Below are positions 35,000 to 43,927 of a stretch of DNA of 64,000 nucleotides, piece by piece. The DNA comes from CAVQWT01 sp963810815 (GTDB taxonomy: Bacteria > Pseudomonadota > Gammaproteobacteria > Burkholderiales > Casimicrobiaceae). Position 1 is the stretch's first letter, and each line of letters starts with the position of its first letter. The notes beneath the pieces were generated by a model, which was not told the DNA's origin, ran no database searches, and was given only the letters and a program-made list of their open reading frames with translations. The translations under genes were made by a program, and so were the position numbers. Where the stretch lies: the NCBI GenBank assembly GCA_963810815.1, contig CAWEPB010000007.1, positions 558,001 to 622,000 of the forward strand, in the 5' to 3' direction.

Positions 35000-35005
35000 T
35001 ATAAA
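35000..35005 (+). promoter_or_regulatory. -10 element (TATAAA) of the Anbu operon promoter
   Basis: TATAAA stands 43 bases before ATG 35048. The -35 region (ACTGCG) is poor, as expected for an activator-dependent promoter. Confidence 0.45.
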
Positions 35006-35047
35006 GATTCAGGACACGGGGTTCGGGACAAGCGGAGACGAAGCGGA

Positions 35048-35777
35048 ATGACCTACTGCATCGGCGTCAAGCTCGACGACGGGATCATTTTCGCGTCGGA
35101 CTCCCGCACCAACGCCGGCATGGACAACATCGCCAAGTTCTGCAAGATGACGGTGTTCGAGCGCAAGGGCGACCGCGTCATCGTCCTGTTGAGTTCGGGC
35201 AACCTCGCCGGAACGCAGGCGGTGATCGGCGTGCTCGACCAGCGCTGCGCGGCCGGCGACGCGGTCCCCAACCTGTGGAGCGCGCGGACGATGTTCGACG
35301 TCGCGATGCTGGTCGCCGACGCGATGCGCGACATCGAGCGGCGCGACGGCGAGTACCTGCTGGACAGCGAGGTCGGCTTCAACGCCTCGTTCATCGTCGG
35401 CGGGCAGATCCGGGGCGAGCCGATGCGACTGTTCCGGATCTACGCCGAGGGCAATTTCATCGAGGCGGGAATCGACACCCCGTACTTCCAGACCGGGCGA
35501 GACCAAGTACGGCAAGCCGATCATCGATCGCGTGATCAGCCGGTCCACCCCGCTTGCCGATGCCACCAAGTGCGTGCTGGTGTCGTTCGATTCGACCATG
35601 CGCAGCAACCTCTCCGTGGGGATGCCGATCGACCTGATCTGCTACGAGCGGGACAGCCTCGAGGTTCGGAAGCGGCGCCGGTTCGACGACCGGGATGCGT
35701 ACTTCAGCGCGCTCAGCCACGAGTGGAGCGAAGGCACGCGGGAGGTGTTTCGCCGGCTCCCCGACCTGCGCTGGTGA
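35048..35777 (+). CDS. Anbu-type proteasome-like protease, one frameshift at 35494-35496
   Basis: Ntn-hydrolase of the Anbu (HslV/proteasome beta-related) family. Removal of Met would expose Thr as nucleophile (MTYCIGVKLDDGIIFASDSR). Other conserved segments: SSGNLAGTQAVIG, DSEVGFNASFIVGGQI, GIDTPYFQTG and, after the break, FDSTMRSNLSVGMPIDLICY. Removing one G from ACCGGGCGAG gives GETKYGKPIIDRVIS and a 242-residue protein. Anbu complexes are cytoplasmic and self-assembled; the natural substrate is unknown. The family usually sits with transglutaminase, alpha-E and ATP-grasp genes, of which a transglutaminase is present here. Its stop overlaps the GTG of the next gene. Confidence 0.85.
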
Positions 35778-36546
35778 GCAGCGTGACGATCGACACCTTC
35801 GTGATCACCTGTGAGCACGGCGGCAACCGGATCCCGGCGCCGTACGGACCGCTGTTTCGCGGGCAGCGGGCGCTGCTCGACTCGCATCGCGGCTACGACC
35901 CCGGTGCGCTGGCGATGGCGCAGGGCGCTGGCCGCGGCCTTCGGCGCGCCGCTCGTGGCCTCGACCGTCAGCCGCCTGCTGGTCGACCTCAATCGCTCGA
36001 TCGGCCATCCGCGGCTCTTCTCGGCGGCGACACGCGGCGCGCCGGCGGCGGTGCGCGCGAGGATCCTCGACGCGGCACTACCGTCCCGTATCGCACGCGG
36101 GTGAAGCGCCTCGTCGGCGACGCGGTTTCGCGCCGGCGGCGCGTCGTCCACGTTTCGTCGCACAGCTTCACCCCGGAGCTGGACGGCGCACGTGCGCCGC
36201 GCCGACGTCGGGCTGCTCTACGACCCGGGCCGGCATGGGGAGGTCGAGCTCTGCGCCCGCTGGAAAGAAGCGCTCGCGGCGCTCGGCCCCGACGCTTCGG
36301 GTGCGCCGCAACTACCCGTACGCCGGCAAAGGCGACGGGCTGACCTCGCACCTGCGCCGCCGCTTCCCGCCCGAGCGCCTACGTCGGGATCGAACTCGAG
36401 GTCAACCAGCGCATCGTCCTCGCCGCCGGCCGGCCGTGGACGGCGCTGCGCGGCGCGCTGGTCGCGCACGCGGCATGCCCGGACGCGACTCGCTGCGCGC
36501 GGCACCGTGCGACCGCCCAGTCACCCGCCACCTGCGGCCGCACTGA
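35774..36546 (+). pseudogene. N-formylglutamate amidohydrolase-like gene with about six or seven frame breaks
   Basis: Pieces of one protein appear in order in three frames: TFVITCEHGGNRIPAPYGPL and SHRGYDPGALAMA; ALAAAFGAPLVASTVSRLLV and DLNRSIGHPRLFSA; RVKRLVGDAVSRRRRVVHVS with SHSFTPELDG; RRADVGLLYDPGR; NYPYAGKGDGLTSHLRR; and VGIELEVNQRIV. These match the zinc amidohydrolase family (CEHGG and SHSFTP carry metal-binding residues). Several breaks are one extra G or C, for example at 35923-35925, near 36074 and near 36083. Whether the gene is dead or badly sequenced cannot be told here; the intact motifs between breaks favour the latter. The GTG at 35774 overlaps the Anbu stop (GTGA). Confidence 0.7.
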
Positions 36547-36560
36547 CGACACGGAGACCC

Positions 36561-37381
36561 ATGATGAAGATCCGCGTCGGCTTCGAAATGATCTACGACT
36601 GCCCGCAGCCCACCCCGATGATCTTCAACCTGAATGTCCACCACACGCGGGTGTCCGACCTGGTCGGCCGCGACGACCTGCGTGTTCGACCCGCCGGTGC
36701 CGGCTGCGGCCTACCGCGACAGCTTCGGCAACTGGTGCACCCGCATCGTCGCGCCCAAGGGCCGCACTGCGTGTCTCGGCCGACGCGATCGTCAACGACT
36801 CCGGCGCGCCCGACGTGATCGTGCCGCGACGCGCAGACAGCTCGCCGGTGCCGGACCTGCCCGAGGAAACGCTGCTGTTCCTGCTCGGCAGCCGGTACTG
36901 CGAGACCGATCGGCTGTCGGAGACGGCCTGGAACCTCTTCGGCCAGGCGCCGACCGGGTGGGGTCGCGTGCAGGCGATCTGCGACTTCGTCCATCGGCAC
37001 ATCATCTTCGGCTACGAGCATGCGCGGACGACGCGGACGGCGTTGGAGGCCTTCTACGACAAGACGGGCGTCTGTCGCGACTTCACGCACCTGGCCGTGG
37101 CCTTCTGCCGCTGCATGAACATCCCGGCGCGCTACTGCACCGGCTATCTCGGCGACATCGGCACGCCGCCGCCGTACGGCCCGATGGACTTCGCCGCCTG
37201 GTTCGAGGTCTTCCTCGACGGCCGCTGGCACACCTTCGACGCGCGCAACAACACGCCGCGAATCGGCCGGGTGCTGATCGCGCGCGGCCGCGACGCCGCC
37301 GACGTCGCGCTCAGCAGCACCTTCGGCCCCAACACGCTGACCAGCTTCAGGGTGTGGACCGACGAGGTCCCCGCCGGTTGA
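36561..37381 (+). CDS. Transglutaminase-like cysteine protease family protein, two frameshifts
   Basis: A 272-residue protein when two extra bases (near 36682 and 36770) are removed. The N-terminal beta domain (MKIRVGFEMIYDCPQPTPMI, FDPPVPAAAYRDSFGNWCTR) is followed by the transglutaminase core with the catalytic Cys in TGVCRDFTHLAVAFCR and His and Asp in GRWHTFDARNN. Such proteins occur in Anbu clusters and may cleave or crosslink peptides. The 567 bases from 36815 onward read cleanly to the stop. It lies 14 bases after the amidohydrolase gene. No ATP-grasp or alpha-E gene follows. Confidence 0.8.
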
Positions 37382-37387
37382 CGGCCC

Positions 37388-38000
37388 TCAGTTCCCCGCC
37401 ACCGGCGGCGTGCAGGCGAAGATCAGGTCCGGCGCGTTGCCTCCCGCCTGCCAGTGCTGCGCCACCATCAGGTCGCGGATCGCTTGGCTCGTCGTGTGGC
37501 GGTGGTTCGGCGTCTCACCGCGAAGCTGCCGATCCGTGTCTCGGTGGCCGCATTGACGATCGTGACCGAGTCGCCCCCCTGGTTGACCACGTACAGGTCG
37601 CCGGTGCCGGCATCCACCAGCACGTCGACGGGGTCGAGCCACGGCGATGGTGCGCACCACGGCGTCCGTGTCGGTGTCGATCACGGTCACCGTGTCGTCC
37701 GTCGCATTGGGCAGGTAGTAGCGCCGGTACGCACTGCTGACCGAGCCGAAGTTGGACGGTGTGCCAGCGCCAGTCGCGATCGTCTGACCACCGTGTCGGT
37801 GGCCGAGTCGATCACCGAAACGGTCTAGTCGGTCACGTTGTTCACGTAGACCTTGTCGTGCTTGCCGTCGATGGCGGCGAACTGGGGCCCCTTGACGACC
37901 GGTATCGTTCTGGTGACCCTGCGCGCCTTCTGGTCGATGACCGACACGGTGCCGTCGTCGCGCTGGGAACGTAGGTCTTGTACAGATTGTTGCTCGCGCG
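37388..38000 (-). pseudogene. YVTN-type beta-propeller remnant, several frame breaks and no N-terminus
   Basis: Repeats of the YVTN propeller type are visible in different frames: DDGTVSVIDQKARRVTRTIP, AAIDGKHDKVYVNNVTD, YLPNATDDTVTVIDTDTDAV and others, ending FACTPPVAGN. There is no start codon, signal peptide or ribosome binding site before NNLYKTYVPS, which lies immediately after the stop of the acyltransferase gene. Complete YVTN proteins are larger and exported. I read this as the 3' end of a broken gene; several extra bases add to the damage. Confidence 0.55.
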
Positions 38001-38003
38001 GCG

Positions 38004-38828
38004 CTACCGCCCGACCGCAAGCCACAGGACACCCAGCAGCAGCGGCTGGTGGACCATGTAGACGGCGAGGCTGTGCCGGCCGAGCCAGCGCAATGCCGCG
38101 GGGGCGCGGCCGAATGCCGCGACCGGCGCGAACGCGCGCCGGGACAGCGACGCGCCGACACCGATGCCCACCAGCGCGACGCCGAGCCAGGGGAACAGCG
38201 GCACGAAGTCCTCGGTGGGCGGCTTCGCGGTGTTGAATCCCAGCCACGAGGTCGGGCGGCTGTCGAAGAACGGGTGCGAGAGCGACAGCCCCGCGACGAT
38301 CGCGGCGACGCCGAGCGCGAACGCGAGGCCGGGCCGGGCCGCGAGCGGCCGTGCGAGCACCGACGCCACCGCAATGCAGTGGAGGATGCCGAAATAGATG
38401 AACCGCTGCGGGAAGACCAGGTAGCTCGCGAGCGTCGCGGCGAGCGCGCACGCGGCGAGCAGCGCGATCCGCCGGGCGAAGCGCCGGCCCGGGACGCCGC
38501 CCTCGTGGGCAAGCCGCAGGCTCACCCCGACCAGCAGCATGAACGAGGTCACGATCGCCGCCCGCGCCGCCAGCCAGAACGGGTCGCCCTCGAAGTCCGA
38601 CCGCGTGACGCCGTAGTACCGAAGGTCGAACGCGAAGTGGTATCCGATCATCGCCAGGATCGCGATGCCGCGCAGTGCGTCGACCGCCTTCACGCGGCGG
38701 CCGGCGATATCCTCGGCCGGTCCGCCGGCGATCGCGGCGGGCGCACCCGGCGGCGCCTTCGAGCCGCGGTCGCGCGGGTGCGACTCGTCGCGGCCGCGAC
38801 GGGTGGGTCCCTTGCGGCGACCGCTCAC
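38004..38828 (-). CDS. DUF1624 family membrane acyltransferase (heparan-alpha-glucosaminide N-acetyltransferase-like)
   Basis: A 274-residue membrane protein with a charged N-terminal extension (about 1-45) and seven or so helices. It has the family signature AVDALRGIAILAMIGYHFAF, then FMLLVGVSLRLAHEGG and the late LGRHSLAVYMVHQPLLLGVL. Relatives transfer acetyl groups across the membrane to sugars. The GTG at 38828 overlaps the gspN stop (GTGA). It may be the last gene of the gsp operon, though its role there is unclear. Confidence 0.75.
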   Translation of the reverse strand: MSGRRKGPTRRGRDESHPRDRGSKAPPGAPAAIAGGPAEDIAGRRVKAVDALRGIAILAMIGYHFAFDLRYYGVTRSDFEGDPFWLAARAAIVTSFMLLVGVSLRLAHEGGVPGRRFARRIALLAACALAATLASYLVFPQRFIYFGILHCIAVASVLARPLAARPGLAFALGVAAIVAGLSLSHPFFDSRPTSWLGFNTAKPPTEDFVPLFPWLGVALVGIGVGASLSRRAFAPVAAFGRAPAALRWLGRHSLAVYMVHQPLLLGVLWLAVGR

Positions 38829-39589
38829 GGCGCGCCCAGCGTGAACGCGAGGCGCACGCCGGCGCCTTCCGGCGTGCCGGCGGTCGCCAGCAGCCGTGCG
38901 ACGCGGGGGTCCGCACCTTCGCGCGGGGTCGCGAGCAGCGAGACGCGCACGCGGCCGTCGGCGCCGGCGTCGACCGTGCCCGCGAGCGCGACGTCCCCGC
39001 CGGTGTTGGCGACGGGACCCGCGAGCCGGTCGCCGGTCACCGCCAGGCGCAGCGTCACCTCGCCGAGCGCGGTGGACGGACCGCCGTCGGGCAGTGCGAG
39101 GCGGGCGCGGTCCCAGCGCAGCGTCGCGTCGCCGCGCGCACCGGGCGGGGGCCAGCCGAGGTCGACGGTCGCGACGCTGAGGTCCCCGTCGACGTCGAAA
39201 CGTTCGCGTCCGGACCGCGCCGGAATCGCCTGGGCCGCGAGCCGCGCCGGCATCGTCAGCGCCAGGTCGGACAGCCGCATCCGGCCGTCGCGCCACTCGA
39301 ACTCGCCGCGCGGCGCGGCGGGGTCGGCGCCGGGCTGCAGGCGGACGCGGAGGACGCCGGCGAGGAGCGCGCCCGGGTCGATCCGCCAGCCCACGGGCAT
39401 CCGGGTGCCGTCGCGCGCGACCAGCATGGCGCGGCCGTTCCACCACGGTCCGGTGGCCTCGGCGAGCGTCAGCGCGCCGCCGGTCGACGACGACAGCCGC
39501 GACGCGAGCAGCGCCGCCGGCGCGAACGCGACCACGGCCAGTGCCAACAGCGCGAGGCCGGCGATGGTCAGCAGCAGCGCGCGTCGCAT
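38825..39589 (-). CDS. gspN: Type II secretion system protein GspN
   Basis: A 254-residue inner-membrane-anchored protein with one N-terminal helix (about 5-29) and a periplasmic beta-rich domain with GPWWNGRAMLVARDGTRMPV and RLSDLALTMPARLAA, as in GspN. GspN is an accessory part of the secreton, missing in some species. It begins 16 bases after the gspM stop and ends in a GTGA overlap with the DUF1624 gene. Confidence 0.8.
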   Translation of the reverse strand: MRRALLLTIAGLALLALAVVAFAPAALLASRLSSSTGGALTLAEATGPWWNGRAMLVARDGTRMPVGWRIDPGALLAGVLRVRLQPGADPAAPRGEFEWRDGRMRLSDLALTMPARLAAQAIPARSGRERFDVDGDLSVATVDLGWPPPGARGDATLRWDRARLALPDGGPSTALGEVTLRLAVTGDRLAGPVANTGGDVALAGTVDAGADGRVRVSLLATPREGADPRVARLLATAGTPEGAGVRLAFTLGAP

Positions 39590-39605
39590 CCGCGGCGGGG
39601 CGGCG

Positions 39606-40106
39606 TCAGCGCGCCAGCGTGAGTTCGGCGCGGACCTGGCCGGGGGCGGCCAGCGCCGTCAGGCTGGCCTCGACGACGAACAACCGGGCGTCGCGCTCGA
39701 TCGCTTCCAGCGCCGAGGCCAGCGCGGGCAGCGGCGCGGCGGTGAGCGTCAGCCGGGCGCGGCCGTCGCGCCACTCGAAGCCCGCCAGCGCGGGCGTCAG
39801 CTGGTACTGGCCCAGCGCGCGCTCGATCACGCTTCGCGCGACCGCATCGTCGAGCGGCGGCGGCGGGGCGGTGCGCGTCAGCGCGGCGAGGTCGACGGCG
39901 GTCGCGCGGCCAGCCGCGAGCGCCGCGGCCGTGCGCGCCGACGCGGCACGCTGGGCCGCGAGGTCGCGCGCGAGCGGCAGCCACAGCAGCGCCCACGCCA
40001 GCAGCGCAATGAGCAACGCTCCGAACGCGGCCAGCACGCGCCGCTCGCCGGGGCGCTTGCCGTGCCACCAGTGAAGCCACTGCACGCCCAGGCGTTCGGT
40101 CGCCAT
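39606..40106 (-). CDS. gspM: Type II secretion system protein GspM
   Basis: A 166-residue bitopic inner-membrane protein with a short cytoplasmic start (LGVQWLHWWHGKRPGERR), one helix (about 22-42), a coiled-coil stretch and a small periplasmic domain (GFEWRDGRARLTLTAAPLPA). It works with GspL to hold the ATPase GspE. ATG 40106 overlaps the gspL stop by one base (TGATG). Confidence 0.8.
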   Translation of the reverse strand: MATERLGVQWLHWWHGKRPGERRVLAAFGALLIALLAWALLWLPLARDLAAQRAASARTAAALAAGRATAVDLAALTRTAPPPPLDDAVARSVIERALGQYQLTPALAGFEWRDGRARLTLTAAPLPALASALEAIERDARLFVVEASLTALAAPGQVRAELTLAR

Positions 40107-41340
40107 CACGGTCCCCCGATGCGCAGCCGCAGCGCCGGCCGCGCTGCTTGCCGCGAGCGCCGGGGCGCCGGCAGCCTTGAGCCGCGCGTCCAGCGCGCCG
40201 AGCGCCGCAGCGTCGAGCGGGGCGAGTTCGAGCGTCCAGGCGCCACCGGCGTAGGTGGCGCGCCGCAGCGTTCCGGGTGGCAGCGTCGCCAGCGCCGGCG
40301 CCGCGCGCGCCAGCAGCGGCCCCGCATCGTCGGGCGCCGGCAATCCGCGGGCGTGCCGCGCCGCCGCGTGGCGCTGCGCGAGCGCCGCACGCGCCGCATC
40401 GGGCGTCGCGGCGGCGTCGGCGGGCACCCCGGCGTCGCGCGCGAGTTCCACCCACGCGGCGCGGTCGCGTGACGCGCGGAGCGTCCCCGCGAGCCACTCG
40501 CCGGCCGTCGCGACCACGTGCAGCGCGACCGCGGCGGCGGCCACGATCGCGGCCGGACGCAGCAACCGCCACGGCGTCGCGCGGTCGGCGGTGCCGATGC
40601 GCGCATGCGGTTCGCCCAAGTCGCGCGCGGCGGCGAAGTGCTCGGCGGGCACGGTGTCCCATTGCCACGGCGCGGCCGCCGTGAACGTCGCCCCGGTCTG
40701 CTGCTGCCAGCGCGCCGTCGAACCCGCCGCGCCATCGACCTCGGCGCGAACCGTCGGCGCAGCGCCCTGCGCGACGGCCGCGGCGAGCGCCTGGGCGAGT
40801 TCGGGCGGCAGCGCGCGGTCGGCCCCGAGCGCCGTGACGGCGAATGCGCCGCCGTCGCCGGTCCGCACGAAGCCGTCGCCGGCGCCCTGGCACCAGCGCC
40901 AGACCGGCGCGGCCGGGACACCGCCCGGACGCCGTCGCCGGAGCCGCGAGCTCCGGCTCGGCGATGATCCGCGCGAAAGGCGGGACGCAATCGGCGAGCG
41001 GCGCGAGGGCCGCGCGCGCGACGATGGTGACCGGCACCCTGCCGTCGCTGCCCTGGCGGCCGGCGACCAGCCGCTGCGTCCCCGGCGCGCCGGCCAGCGC
41101 GTCCTCGAGCGCGAACGCGGCGGCGGCGGCGACGCGTGCGGGCGGCAGCGGGGGCAGCGTCACCACGGCGATGCGCGCGAGCGACGCGGCGAGGACCGCC
41201 TCGCGCCGGTCCGCGTCGGGCCAGTCCGCCGGCCGGTCGCGGCCGCGGCGCAGCAGCGCCCCGGCCGCGTCGTGAAGCGCCCAGGCGCAGGCGCGGTCCG
41301 CGTCAGGCGCGCCGGGCAGAAGGACTCGCAGCACCGTCAT
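40106..41340 (-). CDS. gspL: Type II secretion system protein GspL, two frameshifts
   Basis: GspL has a cytoplasmic actin-like domain that binds GspE, one helix and a periplasmic domain that pairs with GspM. The N-terminal part reads TVLRVLLPGAPDADRACAWA and then FALEDALAGAPGTQRLV. After the GGG run at 40924-40926 it reads in another frame (VRTGDGGAFAVTALGADRAL, the helix AIVAAAAVALHVVATA) and again after about 40150 (ALRLRIGGP, stop at 40106). Removing two bases gives 410 residues, the usual size. Both breaks fit one extra G or C each. Confidence 0.75.
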
Positions 41341-41449
41341 GGCGCGGCGGCGGCGACGCGGCAACGGGTGCGCGGGAACATCGCGGGAATCATGGCCGGA
41401 GTTTACCGGAGGGCGACTGCGTGCCCGTGCGGACCCTGGGCACCGGCGC

Positions 41450-42448
41450 CTATTCCACCACCTGCCAGACCACCGCGCCGGCGCGACCCGGAGCGCGATG
41501 GACCAGCGCGCGGGCCCGGGCCACCGACAGGCCCTGCCGCGCCTCGATCGTCACGTAGAACCAATCGCTGCTGACCGCGAGTCCGTCCTCGCCGTCGAGC
41601 CGGGCGCCATCCGGAAGGCGGGCGCGGAATTCGGCGACCGTCGAGAACGGCTTGCGCGCGCGGCCGTCGACGATGGCCGACCACTGGTCCGGTGTCAGCC
41701 CCTCGGCCAGCGCGGCGAGCACCGCGGGCGGCGCCGTGTTCACGTTGACCGGCGTGCCGGCCGGCAAGGCCGCGAGGTACGGCGCGACGGCGGCGAGCGC
41801 CGGCGCACTGACGCCGCGCACCGCGGCGAGTTCGGCGGTGCGGACGACCGGCGCGTTGGCGGCCAGCGCGGGCGGAGTCTGCCGCGCGTAGGCGTCGTCC
41901 TCGCCACCGTTGTCGCGGGTCACGCTGTCGCCGTCGATCCAGTCGCCGATCGCGCCGATCGCCCCGACCGGGCCGCCGCGCTGCGCGAACAGCCGCGCGA
42001 TGCGTTCGCCGCCGCGGCGCTCCTCGGCGCCGCCGGCGCCCAGCGCATTGACGTTGAGTCGCGCCTGCGCGTCGACGATCGTGCCGCGAACGTCGCCGTT
42101 CTCCACCGGCACCGGCGGCAGCTTGAACGCCCACGGCTCGCCGCCGTGATCGAGCGTCGACGTCCGCGCGTCGTCGTCGAGGATCTGCCGCGTCCACTGG
42201 ATCGCGGCCAGCGCGAGGGCCTGCGCCTGGACCTGGTCGCGGCGGTACTCGACGCTTCGGCTCCAGCGCTGCTGGTCGGCGAACACCGTGGCGGCGATCG
42301 CGGCGGCCAGCGCGGCCAGCAGCATCGCCAGCAGCACGGCGGCGCCGCGCGCTCCGGAGCGGCGGCCGGCGCTCTGGCCCGACCTGCGGCCGCAGTGGCG
42401 GCCCGAGCGCCGGCCGGGGCCCGCCGGGATCAGCGCAGCGCGAGCCAT
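41450..42448 (-). CDS. gspK: Type II secretion system minor pseudopilin GspK
   Basis: A 332-residue minor pseudopilin. An Arg-rich start leads to the hydrophobic helix GAAVLLAMLLAALAAAIAAT (about 34-53). The large periplasmic domain has AIQWTRQILDDDARTSTLDH, a GDWIDGDSVTRDNGGEDDAY segment typical of GspK, and a late helix-hairpin-helix region (PVNVNTAPPAVLAALAEGLT). GspK caps the pseudopilus tip with GspI and GspJ. ATG 42448 overlaps the end of gspJ by 19 bases. Confidence 0.85.
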   Translation of the reverse strand: MARAALIPAGPGRRSGRHCGRRSGQSAGRRSGARGAAVLLAMLLAALAAAIAATVFADQQRWSRSVEYRRDQVQAQALALAAIQWTRQILDDDARTSTLDHGGEPWAFKLPPVPVENGDVRGTIVDAQARLNVNALGAGGAEERRGGERIARLFAQRGGPVGAIGAIGDWIDGDSVTRDNGGEDDAYARQTPPALAANAPVVRTAELAAVRGVSAPALAAVAPYLAALPAGTPVNVNTAPPAVLAALAEGLTPDQWSAIVDGRARKPFSTVAEFRARLPDGARLDGEDGLAVSSDWFYVTIEARQGLSVARARALVHRAPGRAGAVVWQVVE

Positions 42449-43053
42449 CGCTCGATCCGTTCGCCGCCGGCCAGCGTGAGTTCGACGCGCACGCCGCGCG
42501 GCACGTCGGGTTCGCCCAGGATCGGCCAGCGGTCGCGCCACGCGCCGTCGGCGCCAAGGTAGCCCAGCCGGAACGACGCGACGCCGCGGACCAGGCCGTA
42601 GGCAACCGGGGTCGTGCCGGGCGCGTTGTCGGCCTGCGGCCAGTACAGGACCTCGACGGTGTCGTCGGTGAGCCGGTAGCCGAGGCGCTGGCCCGCGCTG
42701 CCCGGCTCGACGGCGAACTCCGGCCCGGCGCGGGTGAAGCGCAGGACCGCGTTGTTGCGGGCGTCGAGCGTACCGCGCCACGCCGCGCCGCGGCCGCCGT
42801 CCTCGCGGGCCGGTCGGGGCACCGCCTGGCGGAAGTCCGCCTCGAGCCGGGCGAACAGCGCGTCGAGCGCCTGCCAGCGCTGCGCCTCCGCCGAGAGCTG
42901 GCTCTCGCTTGCCGTCAGCGCGGCGATGGCGCGGTATCCGAGCACCGACAGCAGCGCGAAGATCGCCAGCGCGACCAGCAGTTCGATCAGCGTGAAGCCG
43001 CGACCGCGCTCCGGCGACGCGGTGCCGCCGCGATGGGTGCGCCCGCGCGTCAC
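42430..43053 (-). CDS. gspJ: Type II secretion system minor pseudopilin GspJ
   Basis: A 207-residue pseudopilin with the prepilin peptidase site G|FTLIELLVALAIFALLSVLG (about 20-40), followed by the GspJ-type YRAIAALTASESQLSAEAQR and LFARLEADFRQAVPRPARED. The GTG at 43053 overlaps the gspI stop (GTGA). It acts at the pseudopilus tip with GspI and GspK. Confidence 0.85.
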   Translation of the reverse strand: MTRGRTHRGGTASPERGRGFTLIELLVALAIFALLSVLGYRAIAALTASESQLSAEAQRWQALDALFARLEADFRQAVPRPAREDGGRGAAWRGTLDARNNAVLRFTRAGPEFAVEPGSAGQRLGYRLTDDTVEVLYWPQADNAPGTTPVAYGLVRGVASFRLGYLGADGAWRDRWPILGEPDVPRGVRVELTLAGGERIERWLALR

Positions 43054-43463
43054 GGCGCGGCTCCCGTGCGCCCGAGATAGCCGACCAGGCGCGCGAGCGC
43101 GTAGTCGGGGGCCGCCGGTGCGGCGACGAGGATCTCGATGCGCCGGAAGGCGGGGTTCGGCGTGGCGGTTACCGTCTCGCGCCAGTGGAACGCGACGCCC
43201 GCCTGCTCGGCGTCGCCGCGTTGCTCGCCGGTGGTCGGCCAGGCGGGGGCCAGCTGCGCGGCGGCGAGCCGGTTCTGCGCCACCCACAGCGCCAGCGTCC
43301 GCTGCTTCAGTTCGGTCGCCGTGTCCGCCGACTGCGCGACGGCGCGCATCCCGGCCGCGAGCGCGACCGCGACGATCGCCAGCGCGACCAGGACTTCGAT
43401 CAGAGTGAAGCCGCGGTCGTGGCGATGCGGTTCAGCGGGTCGGCGGCGAGGGTGAACACCCAT
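43050..43463 (-). CDS. gspI: Type II secretion system minor pseudopilin GspI
   Basis: A 137-residue pseudopilin with G|FTLIEVLVALAIVAVALAAG (about 18-38) and the GspI features LALWVAQNRLAAAQ and late IEILVAAPAAPDYALARLVG. The ATG at 43463 lies 64 bases inside gspH; no later start is available before the cleavage site. Confidence 0.85.
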   Translation of the reverse strand: MGVHPRRRPAEPHRHDRGFTLIEVLVALAIVAVALAAGMRAVAQSADTATELKQRTLALWVAQNRLAAAQLAPAWPTTGEQRGDAEQAGVAFHWRETVTATPNPAFRRIEILVAAPAAPDYALARLVGYLGRTGAAP

Positions 43464-43927
43464 CCGGGAGCGGCGAGCGCGAGCGAGTACGGTTCATTGC
43501 GGCCGGAAGGCCGCAATGGAATCACGGTGTCGGCGGGCGCGGGCGCGCCGGCGTACCGGAGCGGCGCGACGCTGAGCCCCGCGGGCAGCGTGCGCGGTGC
43601 GAGCACGTCGTCGTCGGTCAGCGGAACCCAGCGGTCGGCGTCGTCGCGGCGCCAGAAGCGGTAGCGTTCGCCCTCGGCGCTGACGCCGATGGTCTCGCGC
43701 CGCCACTGCGCCGCCGCCGCGGCGTGCTCGAGCGCGCCGGCGAGTCGCCGCGTCTCGCGCGCCGCGCGGTCGCGGTCGTCGCCGGCGAGGTTGGCGGCGA
43801 GGAGTGCCGCCGCGACGCCGAGCACGACCAGCACCACCAGCAATTCGATCAGCGTGAATCCCGTGCCGGGGGGCGGGTGCGGCGGGCGCGCCGGCCGGGG
43901 GCGCGCGGTGGTCGCTAGAGGTCCCAC
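43400..43927 (-). CDS. gspH: Type II secretion system minor pseudopilin GspH
   Basis: A 175-residue pseudopilin with G|FTLIELLVVLVVLGVAAALL (about 24-43) after a Pro/Arg-rich leader, then RRLAGALEHAAAAAQWRRET and YRFWRRDDADRWVPL as in GspH. The GTG at 43927 overlaps the gspG stop by 13 bases. Confidence 0.85.
   Translation of the reverse strand: MGPLATTARPRPARPPHPPPGTGFTLIELLVVLVVLGVAAALLAANLAGDDRDRAARETRRLAGALEHAAAAAQWRRETIGVSAEGERYRFWRRDDADRWVPLTDDDVLAPRTLPAGLSVAPLRYAGAPAPADTVIPLRPSGRNEPYSLALAAPGWVFTLAADPLNRIATTAASL

Noticed and set aside
7357..35499. Programmed ribosomal frameshifting at the broken genes
   Set aside because: The sites share no slippery heptamer or downstream structure, affect unrelated genes and mostly look like one extra G or C.
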